Shown here: piece by piece, positions 42,463 through 52,429 of the stretch
Numbering within the stretch: position 1 is the first letter of the stretch
How the letters are laid out: every line of letters begins with the position of its first letter
From: Doryteuthis pealeii
Lineage: Eukaryota > Mollusca > Cephalopoda > Myopsida > Loliginidae
Direction of reading: 5' to 3'
Length of the DNA: 64,000 bases
NCBI GenBank assembly: GCA_023376005.1
Contig: CM042141.1
Span: forward strand, 100,473,310 to 100,537,309
The notes under the pieces: model-generated
Told to the model about the DNA's origin: nothing
The model's input: only the letters and a program-made list of their open reading frames with translations
Databases searched by the model: none
Translations under genes and position numbers: made by a program

Positions 42463-42530
42463 ATAGTCAGATGCTTGCCCTGATGAGCTAATAAGCAAAA
42501 CTGCTAGTTAGTAGTACCTGACTCGTTAGG
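42463..42530 (+). ncRNA. Decayed hammerhead candidate beside a TA array
   Basis: CTGATGA, then stem II GCT/AGC with AATA loop, then AAAA. Stem III ACT/AGT is possible. The inner stem I is poor, but an outer GTCAG/CTGAC pairing remains. It follows TATATAGTCA-type flanks like those near 17767. Confidence 0.35.
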
Positions 42531-42832
42531 ATTAGAATTACTATATCACTCTACTTAGGTATCAAGCATTCTTTATATTTTAGCTTAGACAGACCTAGCG
42601 ATGTATATATATATATATTTTGTTGTTGTTGTGAAGTGATATTGTGTTAATCGATTATTTTCGATTAGTATGACTTTCTTGGTCTTCTTTTCTTTTTTTT
42701 ACAATTTTTTTCCCAGGCAGTTATTTGTAGTATATATCATTACTTGCAAATTATTTAGCTGTTTTTTTTCCCCTTACCGCAAGGGTTTATTAATAGGATT
42801 AGTATAGTAGTATAGTATAGTATAGTATAGTA

Positions 42833-42855
42833 TATATATATATATATATATATAT
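42833..42855. repeat. TA microsatellite
   Basis: Preceded by ATAGT pentamers and directly joined to palindrome P3. Confidence 0.95.
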
Positions 42856-42978
42856 TTGGGAGAATATGTGCTTAATTGATGTCATACCTAATTTGAAAAT
42901 TAATTAGTTGATAATTAATGAATTAGGCGAATATATCTGTTCAAATGTAAAGCGTAAACAAATCAAGAAAAAATCAAT

Positions 42979-43020
42979 CTCTGTATGTACATTTCAGCCT
43001 ATTATGCCTCATCAGCAGAG
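42979..43020 (-). ncRNA. Type I hammerhead ribozyme, P3 left arm
   Basis: Minus strand: stem I CTCTG/CAGAG (five Watson-Crick pairs); core CTGATGA 43015-43009; a weak stem II (GGC/GCT with one G-U); GAAA 42995-42992; stem III A-T-G/C-A-T around TA; U-A before the cut. Stem I and stem III are better paired than in P1. Confidence 0.78.
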
Positions 43021-43060
43021 TTATAGACTGGAAGTCGCTTTGAATGTTTCCAGTCTATAA

Positions 43061-43102
43061 CTCTGCTGATGATGTATAATAGGTTGAAATGTACATACAG
43101 AG
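43061..43102 (+). ncRNA. Type I hammerhead ribozyme, P3 right arm
   Basis: Stem I CTCTG 43061-43065 with CAGAG 43098-43102; core CTGATGA 43066-43072; stem II degraded (TGTATAATAGGTT); GAAA 43086-43089; stem III 43089-43091 with 43094-43096; cut after A43097. Stem II damage may reduce activity. Confidence 0.72.
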
Positions 43103-43266
43103 AATGACTTTTTCTCGATTTGTTTACGCTTTACATTTGAACAGATATATTCGCCTAATTCATTAATTATCAACTAATTAATTTTCAAATTAGGTATGAC
43201 TTCAATTAAGCACATATTCTCCCAAAAATTGTCGGCATAGCCATATCAAACAAACTGTTTGCATAC

Positions 43267-43270
<4 letters not shown>

Positions 43271-43304
<34 letters not shown>
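43271..43304. repeat. TA microsatellite
   Basis: Lies between palindromes P3 and P4. Confidence 0.96.
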
Positions 43305-43310
<6 letters not shown>

Positions 43311-43326
43311 TTAAGAATGGAAAGGA

Positions 43327-43367
43327 GTAACCTACTCGAGTTTCATCGATTGATTCTTCAGGGTTAC
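43327..43367 (-). ncRNA. Type I hammerhead ribozyme, P4 left arm
   Basis: Minus strand: stem I GTAACC/GGTTAC (six pairs); core CTGAAGA 43361-43355; stem II ATC/GAT with the loop AATC; GAAA 43344-43341; stem III A-C-T/A-G-T around CG; U-A before the cut. Confidence 0.8.
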
Positions 43368-43491
43368 TTTAAATTAATCGAGTTTACGATTAATCTTAGG
43401 TGTTATAAACATGCCCGTTGGAAAGTTAAGTCCCATTCCAACGGGCATGTTTATAACACCTAAGATTAATCGTAAACTCGATTAATTTAAA

Positions 43492-43532
43492 GTAACCCTG
43501 AAGAATCAATCGATGAAACTCGAGTAGGTTAC
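43492..43532 (+). ncRNA. Type I hammerhead ribozyme, P4 right arm
   Basis: Stem I GTAACC 43492-43497 with GGTTAC 43527-43532; core CTGAAGA 43498-43504; stem II 43505-43514; GAAA 43515-43518; stem III 43518-43520 with 43523-43525; predicted cut after A43526. Only position 7 (A for U) departs from the canonical core. Confidence 0.82.
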
Positions 43533-43586
43533 TCCTTTCCATTCTTAAAATAAATTTATGCTCTACATTGTATTGAGCACTTTGTA

Positions 43587-43755
43587 TTTGTTTTTTCTCA
43601 ACCTTAACCTCTGGATATTGTGCGCTTCCAACGATCATTCTTATACCCACCGGTAAGTTAATACTTATACATATACAAATATATATATATAGATATATTT
43701 GTTTTTTCTCAACCTTAACCTCTGGATATTGTGCGCTTCCAACGATTTCTTATAT
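43587..43755. repeat. Direct repeat of about 50 bp
   Basis: TTTTTTCTCAACCTTAACCT and TGGATATTGTGCGCTTCCAA with CGAT occur at 43589-43638 and 43700-43749, identical by eye and about 110 bp apart. The segment between includes TTATACCCACCGGTAAG and a short TA run. Confidence 0.85.
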
Positions 43756-44266
<511 letters not shown>

Positions 44267-44540
44267 ATAGAAATTTCATGTAACAGGAAATACATTTTAT
44301 TTCAAAAGCAAAATGTAGTAAAAATATAAATCCTGACTAACAACTACACTATTCCTGGTGTCTGTCAACTTGTCAAGTAGAACTTTCAAACATTATTTCA
44401 GTTTCAGGTGTAAATCTCCTTTCTTTTTCAATCTGCAATAAATTATGTTTCTTTGTGAGAAAGGGTGGGGGGGGGGAATGGAGGGGAGAGAAAGACAGAT
44501 AGGGAGAGAATAAAAACTCTTCTTTTGTATATTAAATAAA

Positions 44541-44818
44541 CTAGCAAAAAAAAAAAAAAAAAAAAAAAAACGCCCTCTGGGCAGTGTAAAATTTAATTTC
44601 TGACAAATTTTCAAAATAAAACAAACTGGTATGAATTTATTAAAACTTGTTTTAAAAAACAATAAGGACTGTTTAACTTTGCATACTCAAATTTTGAGCG
44701 TGTATAATATAAGGTTGTTCTTTATTCTATGTATTGACGATTTTTTGGTAATGTGACTTAAGCAGTGAAGTAGTTTTGGTTACGGACAAATAGAGACCAA
44801 ATCTCTATTATTAATAGA
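44541..44818 (-). mobile_element. Non-autonomous Helitron-like element, short copy
   Basis: Minus strand: TCTATTAATAATAGAGATTT start, hairpin CTGCCCAGAGGGCG, long T-run, CTAG then T. An internal deletion relative to 28236-28677 shortens it to 278 bp. Confidence 0.82.
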
Positions 44819-44956
44819 CGAGGATATTAGGGAAATAAAATGCATAAGTGTCACTAATAAATATAACAGTATAGAAACTTATGAATATAAATGAAATGAT
44901 TTACTGTGCAAAAAAAAAACAATTCCAGCTGCCAGAATTATATTGTGTGTGTGTGT

Positions 44957-45425
44957 GGGGGGGTCAACTCAGGCCTATTGGATTCCAAATGGATATGTTT
45001 TGGGGCCAACTCAGGCATTTTCAGCCCTAAAGTGATTCATCTCAAAAGGACACATTTTGGGGTTCGACTCCAACCCATCAGATCCCAAATTGATTTGTCT
45101 CAAGGGACAAATTTTGGGGCTCAACTTGGACCTCTTGGACTCCAAATTGATTTATCTCAAAGGTACACATCTTGGGGGTCAACTTGGGCCATCGGACCCC
45201 AAAGTGATTTGTCCCAAAAAGAGACATTTTCCCAATACATTGACATCACAGGGACACATTTTTGGGACCCTGTCAAACCCCAAAGTGATTTATCTCAAAG
45301 GAACACATTTTGGGGGTCAACTCAAGACTGTCAGAACCTGAAGTCATTCGTCTCAAAGAGACACATTAGGGAGGGGGGTCCACTAGAGCCAAAGTGAGTC
45401 GTCCCAAAATGACACATTTTCACAA
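44957..45425 (+). repeat. Degenerate minisatellite of about 58-60 bp
   Basis: About eight units built on TTTTGGGGTCAACTC, GGACCCCAAA and TGATTTATCTCAAAGGGACA. Because the period is near a multiple of three, the + strand stays open as a 163-codon repeated peptide (IDLSQ), which I do not consider a gene. A relic unit lies at 45795-45840. Confidence 0.85.
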
Positions 45426-46118
45426 TACGTTGACATCACAATGACTTAAATATTTTTTTTGTATGAAAGAAAATATTTAAATATTAAATATTCTTTTTTA
45501 AATGAAAGATGAAAATTTATAAATCGAGACAAATGTATTTAACAATCTAGTTTAATCAAAACAATACAATTTACTTCATTTCTTTTTAAATATGGATTTT
45601 TTAATACAAAAGCTGCAGAGGAATTACACGTCCCTTGTGATTTTTTTCTTTGCACCATGCAGCTCTCATCTCTTTGGATTATGAGTCTCAGTTCATAAAT
45701 TTTCATCTTTTCTGTAAAAAAAAAAATCTGTATTTAAAACGAAAAAAAAAAAATTAATTTGCATAAAAGAAAAAAAAAATTAGATATGTTTTTTGAGATG
45801 AATCAATTCTGGGACCAACAGATTGGAATTGACCCACATTTTGTACAATATAAAAAGGGTGATCAAATTTACTGTTTAGAACACGGCTCTCAAACACTGC
45901 AAACTACTTTTCTATGGCAGAATAATTTTTGTGACTAATATTTTCCTAAACTTTGGTAATTTGTCTCTTGCCCCTGACCGTGTTTCATTCCCCTGAGAAG
46001 GGTAGAATTTATTTTGATATTTCAGTCACTTTCACTTCAAGATCAAAAACTGAAAAGTAGAAATAATCCAATGAGAATGTTAGTGAAATCTACATTGGTT
46101 TGTTTCAAAAGTCTATTG

Positions 46119-46800
46119 TGGTTGGTTGGTTGGTTGGTTGGATTTTACAGCATGTCAACCATTATTGGACGTTTTATTTAATTCATTCTTGTTGGGTATT
46201 CAATTTTTGTTTAAAACTCAGTTTTTGATCTATTTAACCAATAGATAGGACCCTAACAGGTACTACCACTCCAAGTCAGAGTGGACCTGGAAATAATAGC
46301 AATGAAGGGGTACTCCACACTCCCAAGAGTTCCAGAATTATACCCAGGAAACTAAAGACTTTCGACCACTGCCTTTTAGTACATATATAATAGAAAGGGT
46401 TTGCTATAAGTGCAATATGGTCGGGACAATCATATAGGTGCTAGGGCTTGATGTGACCAGACGATTGATTGGAAAAGGCTTCTCTGCCCACCTGTCTAAC
46501 CCAAGTAAGAACTAAAGTGGAGTGTTGCATGTCATGGACTGCTCAGCCACTAGGATTCTGTCCTTAGGAATCACGAGTCCCCACCCATTAGGGTAGGTCG
46601 ATTTTTCACTTTTTAAAAATTCCTCAAACAATGGTGCAAGTAAAAGATCTAATTTTCGGTATCAGTATTCAGTATACTAACACACAACTTTCGCATAGAT
46701 AGACAATTTGATATTTTTAAAAAGTCAAAAATCGACCTACCCTACCACCCATGGCCAACAGATGATCCCATTGAGGAGGATTTTACCCCTCTGCATATTA
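46119..46800 (-). mobile_element. Composite SINE-like repeat, long copy with MITE insertion
   Basis: GGTTGGTTGGTTGG and the tail (TTTTACAGCATGTCAACC) are followed by the body and the tRNA-like part (GGAGTGTTGCATGTCATGGA, CTGCTCAGCCACTAGG) to CCCATGGCCAACAGATG. The last block is split by the MITE at 46589-46744. When the MITE and one CCACCCAT are removed the sequence matches 8935-8960 reversed. Confidence 0.8.
46589..46744. mobile_element. hAT-like MITE with perfect 8-bp target duplication
   Basis: Termini TAGGGTAGGTCGATTTTT and the exact inverse flank a 156-bp AT-rich element. CCACCCAT is present on both sides (46581-46588 and 46745-46752). TA-GGG ends and an 8-bp duplication fit the hAT superfamily. 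Confidence 0.88.
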
Positions 46801-47045
46801 CCAGCTTATATACTCTTATAATCACCAAAAAGTTCTCCAAAGGGAGGTAATAATAAAATAGGGGAGAAAACTCTCAATTACTTATTACACTTATTTTTTT
46901 TCAATGAGAAAACTAATTTTATAACTATTACAGGTTTTATGAAGGAAGTGTGAGTGCCCCTCTGATAAACTGCACAATCATTCTAAGTAGAATAAAGCTT
47001 TCTTAAGCCTATTCGTTTATCATTTATCATTACATAGGGATTTGC
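46785..47045. repeat. Segment shared with the hAT element at 51.4 kb
   Basis: AGCTTATATACTCTTATAAT with TTCTCCAAAGGGAGGTAATA is the reverse of part of 51640-51720. CTAAGTAGAATAAAGCTTTC with TTAAGCCTAT is shared in the same orientation with 51720-51760. Confidence 0.6.
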
Positions 47046-47161
47046 TGCAAACTGGAAAGAATTGTATCATTTTGTTATATAATGCAAATTGGAAAATATC
47101 GTAAAGGTTATTTTAGACAATATAATTAAGAAAAATAAAATCAAACTTTTTCTTTGGAAGC

Positions 47162-47165
<4 letters not shown>

Positions 47166-47214
<49 letters not shown>

Positions 47215-47240
47215 AAATTAAACTTTTTCTTCGGAAGCTA

Positions 47241-47279
<39 letters not shown>

Positions 47280-47325
47280 GAAATTTGAAAAAACAAGTGT
47301 TCCAAAATATATATATACATAATAA

Positions 47326-47404
<79 letters not shown>

Positions 47405-47424
47405 CAAACATTTTTTGGAAGCTA

Positions 47425-47460
<36 letters not shown>
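47166..47460. repeat. Clustered TA arrays with a repeated spacer
   Basis: Four TA runs are separated by copies of AAATCAAACTTTTTCTTCGG with AAGCTAATTTATATA. This makes a higher-order repeat. Confidence 0.95.
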
Positions 47461-47461
<1 letters not shown>

Positions 47462-48602
47462 GGGATTTTTCATCCCAAAATATTAAGAGGATAAATCAAA
47501 GGTAAATGAACAACATCAGAGTTACCTCGTTTTTTTTCTTTACACTTGCATTGTGGGATAGCCTTCAAAAGCAACCGCCAAACCAATATAAAGACAATGC
47601 TTCAATCAAATTATAAAAACCTTAAGAATAAAGAAAAAAATATGAGAAGAAAAAAGGAAATGTTGTGTGTTTTGTATAAAATCTGTGAAGATGCAGACTA
47701 CAGGGTGTGTAATGTTAGGCTATTTATTTACATGGTGAGATGTTACAGTTTCTGCTTTTACAATAACAAAAAAAAAAAAATGATAAAGAAATTAAATCAA
47801 ATTTAAAAAAAAAAAAAAGAGTTAAAAGTAAAGAAAAAAAATTAACCACAACTAATTCTTTCAAAAAAAAAAAAAAGTTTGAAATTCTCAGTGGAACCAA
47901 AATGGATGACATTTTATTTTCAGCGTTTGAATAATTTCTCTGTTTCAACTGATCAATTTTTTTATTACATCTTTAGATTTCAACATATTTTTTTTTTTTT
48001 TACCTTAAGATTAAAAAAAAGAAAAAAAGAAAAAGAAAAAAAAGAAGAACAATCACGATATATCAAACTTTGCAGGATTTTTTTTCATCTTGGATATTTT
48101 TAAAAACACCAAATTTAATATTTTTTTTCTTTTTTTCTTTTCTTGGACTCCTTAACCATCACATCTGAAAAAAGGTATGATGCTTTAGTTTAGATTCCAT
48201 TTTAGAGAATAAGAATTGATGTATCTGAAAATAATAAATTTTTTAAAAACTTTTTTATTTTATTTTTATTTTAAACCATGTATATGTGTGGAATTATGTG
48301 TTTTTTTGACAATGTACATTTCTGTGCATGGAAGTGTCTGAGATTTTAAACAAAAACCAGAATTAAAAAAAAAAAAAAAAGAAAAAAAAAAAATACTTCT
48401 TTTAGTGCTTACATTACAAGTAATCTCATTATGATTGTGTTTTTTTGCTTTAAAAAAAATTTTTTTTTTACCCAATCCGAGCAAAAGTGTAGAGACGTTA
48501 AATCTTACTCATATACAAAATAAAGCTGTGCGCACAATCGCTGACTAAGAATAATTTAAATTCTTTTTTGAATTACACGCAAATCCTAAAATCTTTTTTT
48601 CT

Positions 48603-50637
48603 TTAACCCTTTTGGTGTAAAGTGCAACTCAACTCACCCAAATATAATTAATGCGTCACGGACAGATATGCAACTTTTGTCAACATTATTTTAAAATTTC
48701 AGATCTTGTGCGATATAACCCCCGACCTCCCCAAATCTCCCTTGTTCAATATATGCCAGCTTTAAGATAACTTTATTAATTTTAAAACTTTAGTAAAACA
48801 ATCATTTTTAGAAATATCAATGAATAAAAATCTCTCTTATAAACATATTTGTGTGTTGTACTCCCTCCCCTGACACCAATAGTTTATTAATTCCATTCAT
48901 TTTTTGTTATTTGCAGCTCCTTTTTTTATTTATGGTCAAAGGTTCTTTCCAACAATTAAAGTGAACGTGAGATGCAAATTTTAGTCAACATAAATTAAAA
49001 ATTTTGACTCTTGTGCAATATAACCCAGACTTAAAAAAAAAATTTAAAAAATGATTACTGCTCAAATTTTATTTAAAACAGTCGTTTTTAGAAATATCAA
49101 TGAATAAATATTTTTTCTATAAACCCACTTGTTCATTATAACCCCCCCCCCAACACCCATAGTTTATTGCAATTGGGAAATCTCAAATAAATTTTTTATT
49201 TGCAAGTTTTTTTTTTTTTTATTCTATGGTCAAAAGTTTATTCCAGAAAAGTAAGGGATAGATGCAACTTTTAGTTTACATTACTTAAAAATTTTGGATC
49301 TTGTGCGATAAAAAACCCTACACCCCCAAAAAATGCCTCTTGTTCCAGCCTTAACATAAAAAAAAAAATTATTACTTATAAAACTTTAGTAAAATAGCTG
49401 TTTTTAGAAGTATTAGTGAATAAAAAATTATTTTATAAACAAACTTGTCACCCCTGACACCAATTGTAATTCTGAAATTCCAATGATTTTTTCCCTATTT
49501 GTAAGCTTTTTTTAAAAAAATTTTATGTTCAAAAGGGCATTTCAGCCATTAAAATTTTAGACCATATTTAAAAATGTCTTATCTTGTGTGCTATACCCTC
49601 GCAAAAGTCTCTCTAATTCAATATACCCTAAATATAAAAAATTAACTTATAAACAAACTTGTGTGATATATCCCACCACTGAAACCAATAGTGTATTAAT
49701 TCCATTCATTTTTTTTTAATTTATTTTCAAGTCCCTTTTTTTAATTTTATGGTTTAAAGTGCATTCCAGCAATTAAAATGAATGTGAGATGAAACATTTT
49801 GTCCACATTACTTAAAAAATTGACATCTTGTGTGATTTACCCCAGTCTTGAAATTAAAGAAAAAAAAATTATTTATTACTTCTCAAACTTTAGTAAAACA
49901 GAAATATCAGTGAATAAAAAAATTCTATTATAAACAGATTTGTGCAATATATCCACTCCTAATACCCATAGTATATTGCGAATGTGAAAACTCAAAGTTT
50001 TTATTTGTAAGCTTTTGTTTTTTTTATTTTAAGATCAAAAGTGCATTCTAAACATTAAAAAAAAAAAAGAGATAGATGCTAGTTTAGTCCACATTACTTG
50101 AAAATTTTGGATCTTTTGCAACATAACCCCCCCCCATGCCCCACAAAAATGCCTCTTGTTACACCCTTAATATTAAAAAAAAAAAAAAAAAAACTTTATT
50201 ACTTTTAAAACTTTAGTAAAACAATCATTTTTTAAAGTATCAGTCAATAAAAAATTCTTATAAACACACTTGTTTGATATAAAGTAAGTAAAGTCGTCGG
50301 GGTGGCCTAAAATCGGTATCAGCCAGGCAGCGAGGGTATCAACGCTAGACCAAGGAGATTGTTTTTTGGCGTCTGAGGTGCAGCACCACACTTACCATCA
50401 GCTCCTCACTTTATCGCACAGACCCATGTGCTACTCATATGTGAGTTGGTGAGGGCCGGTATCGAACTCAGAACCTTGTCATTCCTAGTCAGACGCTCTA
50501 CCGACTGAGACCCCACAAAAAAAAAGTGCCACTTAATCGATATATCCCAGCCTTAAAATAAAGATAAAAATTAAAATTTAAAAAAATAAAAAAAAGCCAT
50601 TAAATTTGTTGTCAAATGCACCACACCAAAAGGGTTA
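48603..50637. mobile_element. Two-kilobase element of about 300-bp internal repeats with inverted ends
   Basis: TTTAACCCTTTTGGTGT at 48603 returns inverted (ACACCAAAAGGGTTAAA) at about 50620-50637. Between them are six to seven diverged units of about 240-330 bp. Each has an ATTTTGGATCTTGTGCGATA-like block, a run of C with C-C-AAAAATGCCTCTTG, AAAACTTTAGTAAAACAATC and ATCAGTGAATAAAAAATTC. A tRNA SINE was inserted later at 50283-50512. No coding capacity. The short inverted element at 57565-57735 has related ends. Confidence 0.7.
50283..50512 (-). mobile_element. tRNA-derived SINE, copy 4
   Basis: Reverse complement: GGGGTCTCAGTCGGTAGAGC (A-box), GAGTTCGATACCGGCCCTC (B-box), the GAGTAGCACATGGGTCTGTG body and a TACCGATTTTAGGCC, GACTTTACTT end. 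Nested inside the 48603-50637 element. Confidence 0.88.
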
Positions 50638-51235
50638 AATAACTTTCAACAATTTTTAAATATTTCTATCACCAACCTCTAATCACTGGAAAATATTATA
50701 ATTTGATCTGGTCATTATTTTTCAAAGATCAAATACATCCACTCAACAAAAGGCATAAATTGTCTGATACAAGCAATAATTTCAGTACAGCTCTTTACTG
50801 TATAACAATAGTAAGACCTCCATTATTCAACATTTAGCGCTTTTATTGTTATTATATAGACTTACATTAATATTGGAAATAAACCATTAAAAATAAAACA
50901 AACACTTAATACTTAACCATATATAAACTCCCATATTTTGAGAATATAAATGGAAAAACATAAATATATTTGTATGGAAGAAATTTATTGTATGCTGAAA
51001 TGTGTTTCAATGGAAATATATTATGAAAAAAATAATTCTAAAAGTAAAATAAAACAATAATAGAAAACCATATGTAAACATGTTGAATTAGAATGCTGCA
51101 TATGTAAATGTATTACCATTGAAACATGTGTCAGCATACAATAGATTTCATCCATACAAATACATTTATATTTTTCCATTTATCTTCTCAACATATGTTG
51201 GATTTATTTCCATCTTTTTTACTTACAAACTCCCA

Positions 51236-51266
51236 TATATATATATACATACATACATACATTATA

Positions 51267-51308
<42 letters not shown>

Positions 51309-51315
51309 TATATAT
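51236..51315. repeat. TA/CATA microsatellite
   Basis: Interrupted TA with ACAT units. Confidence 0.95.
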
Positions 51316-51397
51316 TAATCTCACTTGCAATCCCACTTACAAAATGCATGAACCTGTGTTAATTGTGTAGTGAATTTCAATTCAAAAAGCCATAGCT

Positions 51398-52094
51398 CAG
51401 TGGTTCTCAACCTTTTTTAACACATGGACCCCTTTTCTTTTTGTGGACCCCATAGCTATTCCACAGAAAAAAAAGAAGCTTCTTATATTTTTCAATAATA
51501 TTTTACTAATTGCATCAAAAATTAAAGAAATAATAAATGATTATGTTTTTTTCAAGAAAAACTGAGAAAAGATGGCTGATTTTCACCTCTATTAGTTCTA
51601 GGTAACTTTAAATTTACGACAGTGTAATAATTAATTGAGAGTTACCTCCCATATTTTATGATTACCTTCACTTTGGGGAACTCTTTGGTGTTTCTAAGAG
51701 TATATAAGCTTTAACATTATTCTAAGTAGAATAAAGCTTTCTTAAGCCTATCTGTGTTTTTGTTTATCATTACACACTGTCAAATATATTTTTTATCTAC
51801 TTGATTGCCATGAAAAATTCATAGTTACATGAATATTTCTACTTTTAATATTTTAATGGTGTAGATTATTGTAGAAATTTAATTCTCTGTAATAACAATT
51901 GTTCTGAAGTAAATAACATAGATTTCTGTAGAAACGTAATTCTGAGTAATTACAATTCTGTTGATATAGAATTGCTCTATAGATCCCTAAAATATCAGTG
52001 TGGACCCTCAATTCAATATTTTTGTATGTGTTCACCCCCAGTAATGTTACATGGACCCCCCAGGGTCCATGTAGACCCCGGTTGAGAACCACTG
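51398..52094. mobile_element. hAT-type DNA transposon, non-autonomous
   Basis: The left end CAGTGGTTCTCAACCTTTTT and right end GGTTGAGAACCACTG are inverted and resemble the termini of well-known Charlie/SPIN-type hAT elements. Subterminal ACATGGACCCC pairs with GGTCCATGT. Flanks CCATAGCT and CCAGAGCC match at 6 of 8, an aged 8-bp target duplication. The interior has no transposase frame and includes a smaller repeat (CTAAGTAGAATAAAGC). Confidence 0.85.
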
Positions 52095-52196
52095 CCAGAG
52101 CCTCTTGAATTTGGGTAAAAAAATCACAGGAAAAAAAAACAATAAATCCCTAAAGTCTCACTCAGATTAAAAACATATTTCTCTATAAAACTTAAT

Positions 52197-52360
52197 ACTC
52201 TGCTAGATCAATGAAGTTAAGCAGCGATAAGCCTGTTCAATACTTAATTGGGGGACAGCAGGTACTGTAAAGACACCCAAGTCTTTTATTCATCAAAAAT
52301 GACTTGATTTGGCATCAAATGACCCAAAAAGGGTTGATATGCTGTAAAGAAAAAAAAAAG
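52197..52360 (+). mobile_element. 5S rRNA-derived SINE-like element, copy 5
   Basis: GCTAGATCAATGAAGTTAAG, CAGCGATAAGCC, a decayed box C and the shared tail ACTTGATTTGGCATCAAATG and GGGTTGATATGCTGTAAA. Followed at 52403 by a short CCCTAA-type run. Confidence 0.75.
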
Positions 52361-52429
52361 CAAAAAAAAAAGCAACCAAAACAAACAACCAAAAAAAAAC
52401 CCCAACCCTAACCCTAAATTGTGACTTTT

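Larger units (their letters stand above)
42856..43225. mobile_element. Palindrome P3 carrying a hammerhead ribozyme in each arm
   Basis: TTGGGAGAATATGTGCTTAA at the left is inverted at the right end. The centre is CCAGTCTATAACTC pairing across AAGTCGCTTTGAATGT. It shares ends and overall order with P1 (GGGAGAATATGTGCTT, CTCGATTTGTTTA, TCTGCTGATGA) but differs at many positions, so it is a second family member. Its extra flank (TTGTCGGCATAGCC) is on the right, the mirror of P1. Confidence 0.85.
43305..43553. mobile_element. Palindrome P4 carrying a hammerhead ribozyme in each arm
   Basis: Two arms of about 118 bp are inverted copies with almost no mismatch (TTTTAAGAATGGAAAGGAGT at the outside, ATGCCCGTTGGAA at the centre). 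It has no sequence similarity to P1 or P3 outside the ribozyme fold, yet has the same plan: outward-facing ribozymes in both arms and a TA array at one end. The near-perfect arms suggest a recent origin. Confidence 0.9.
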
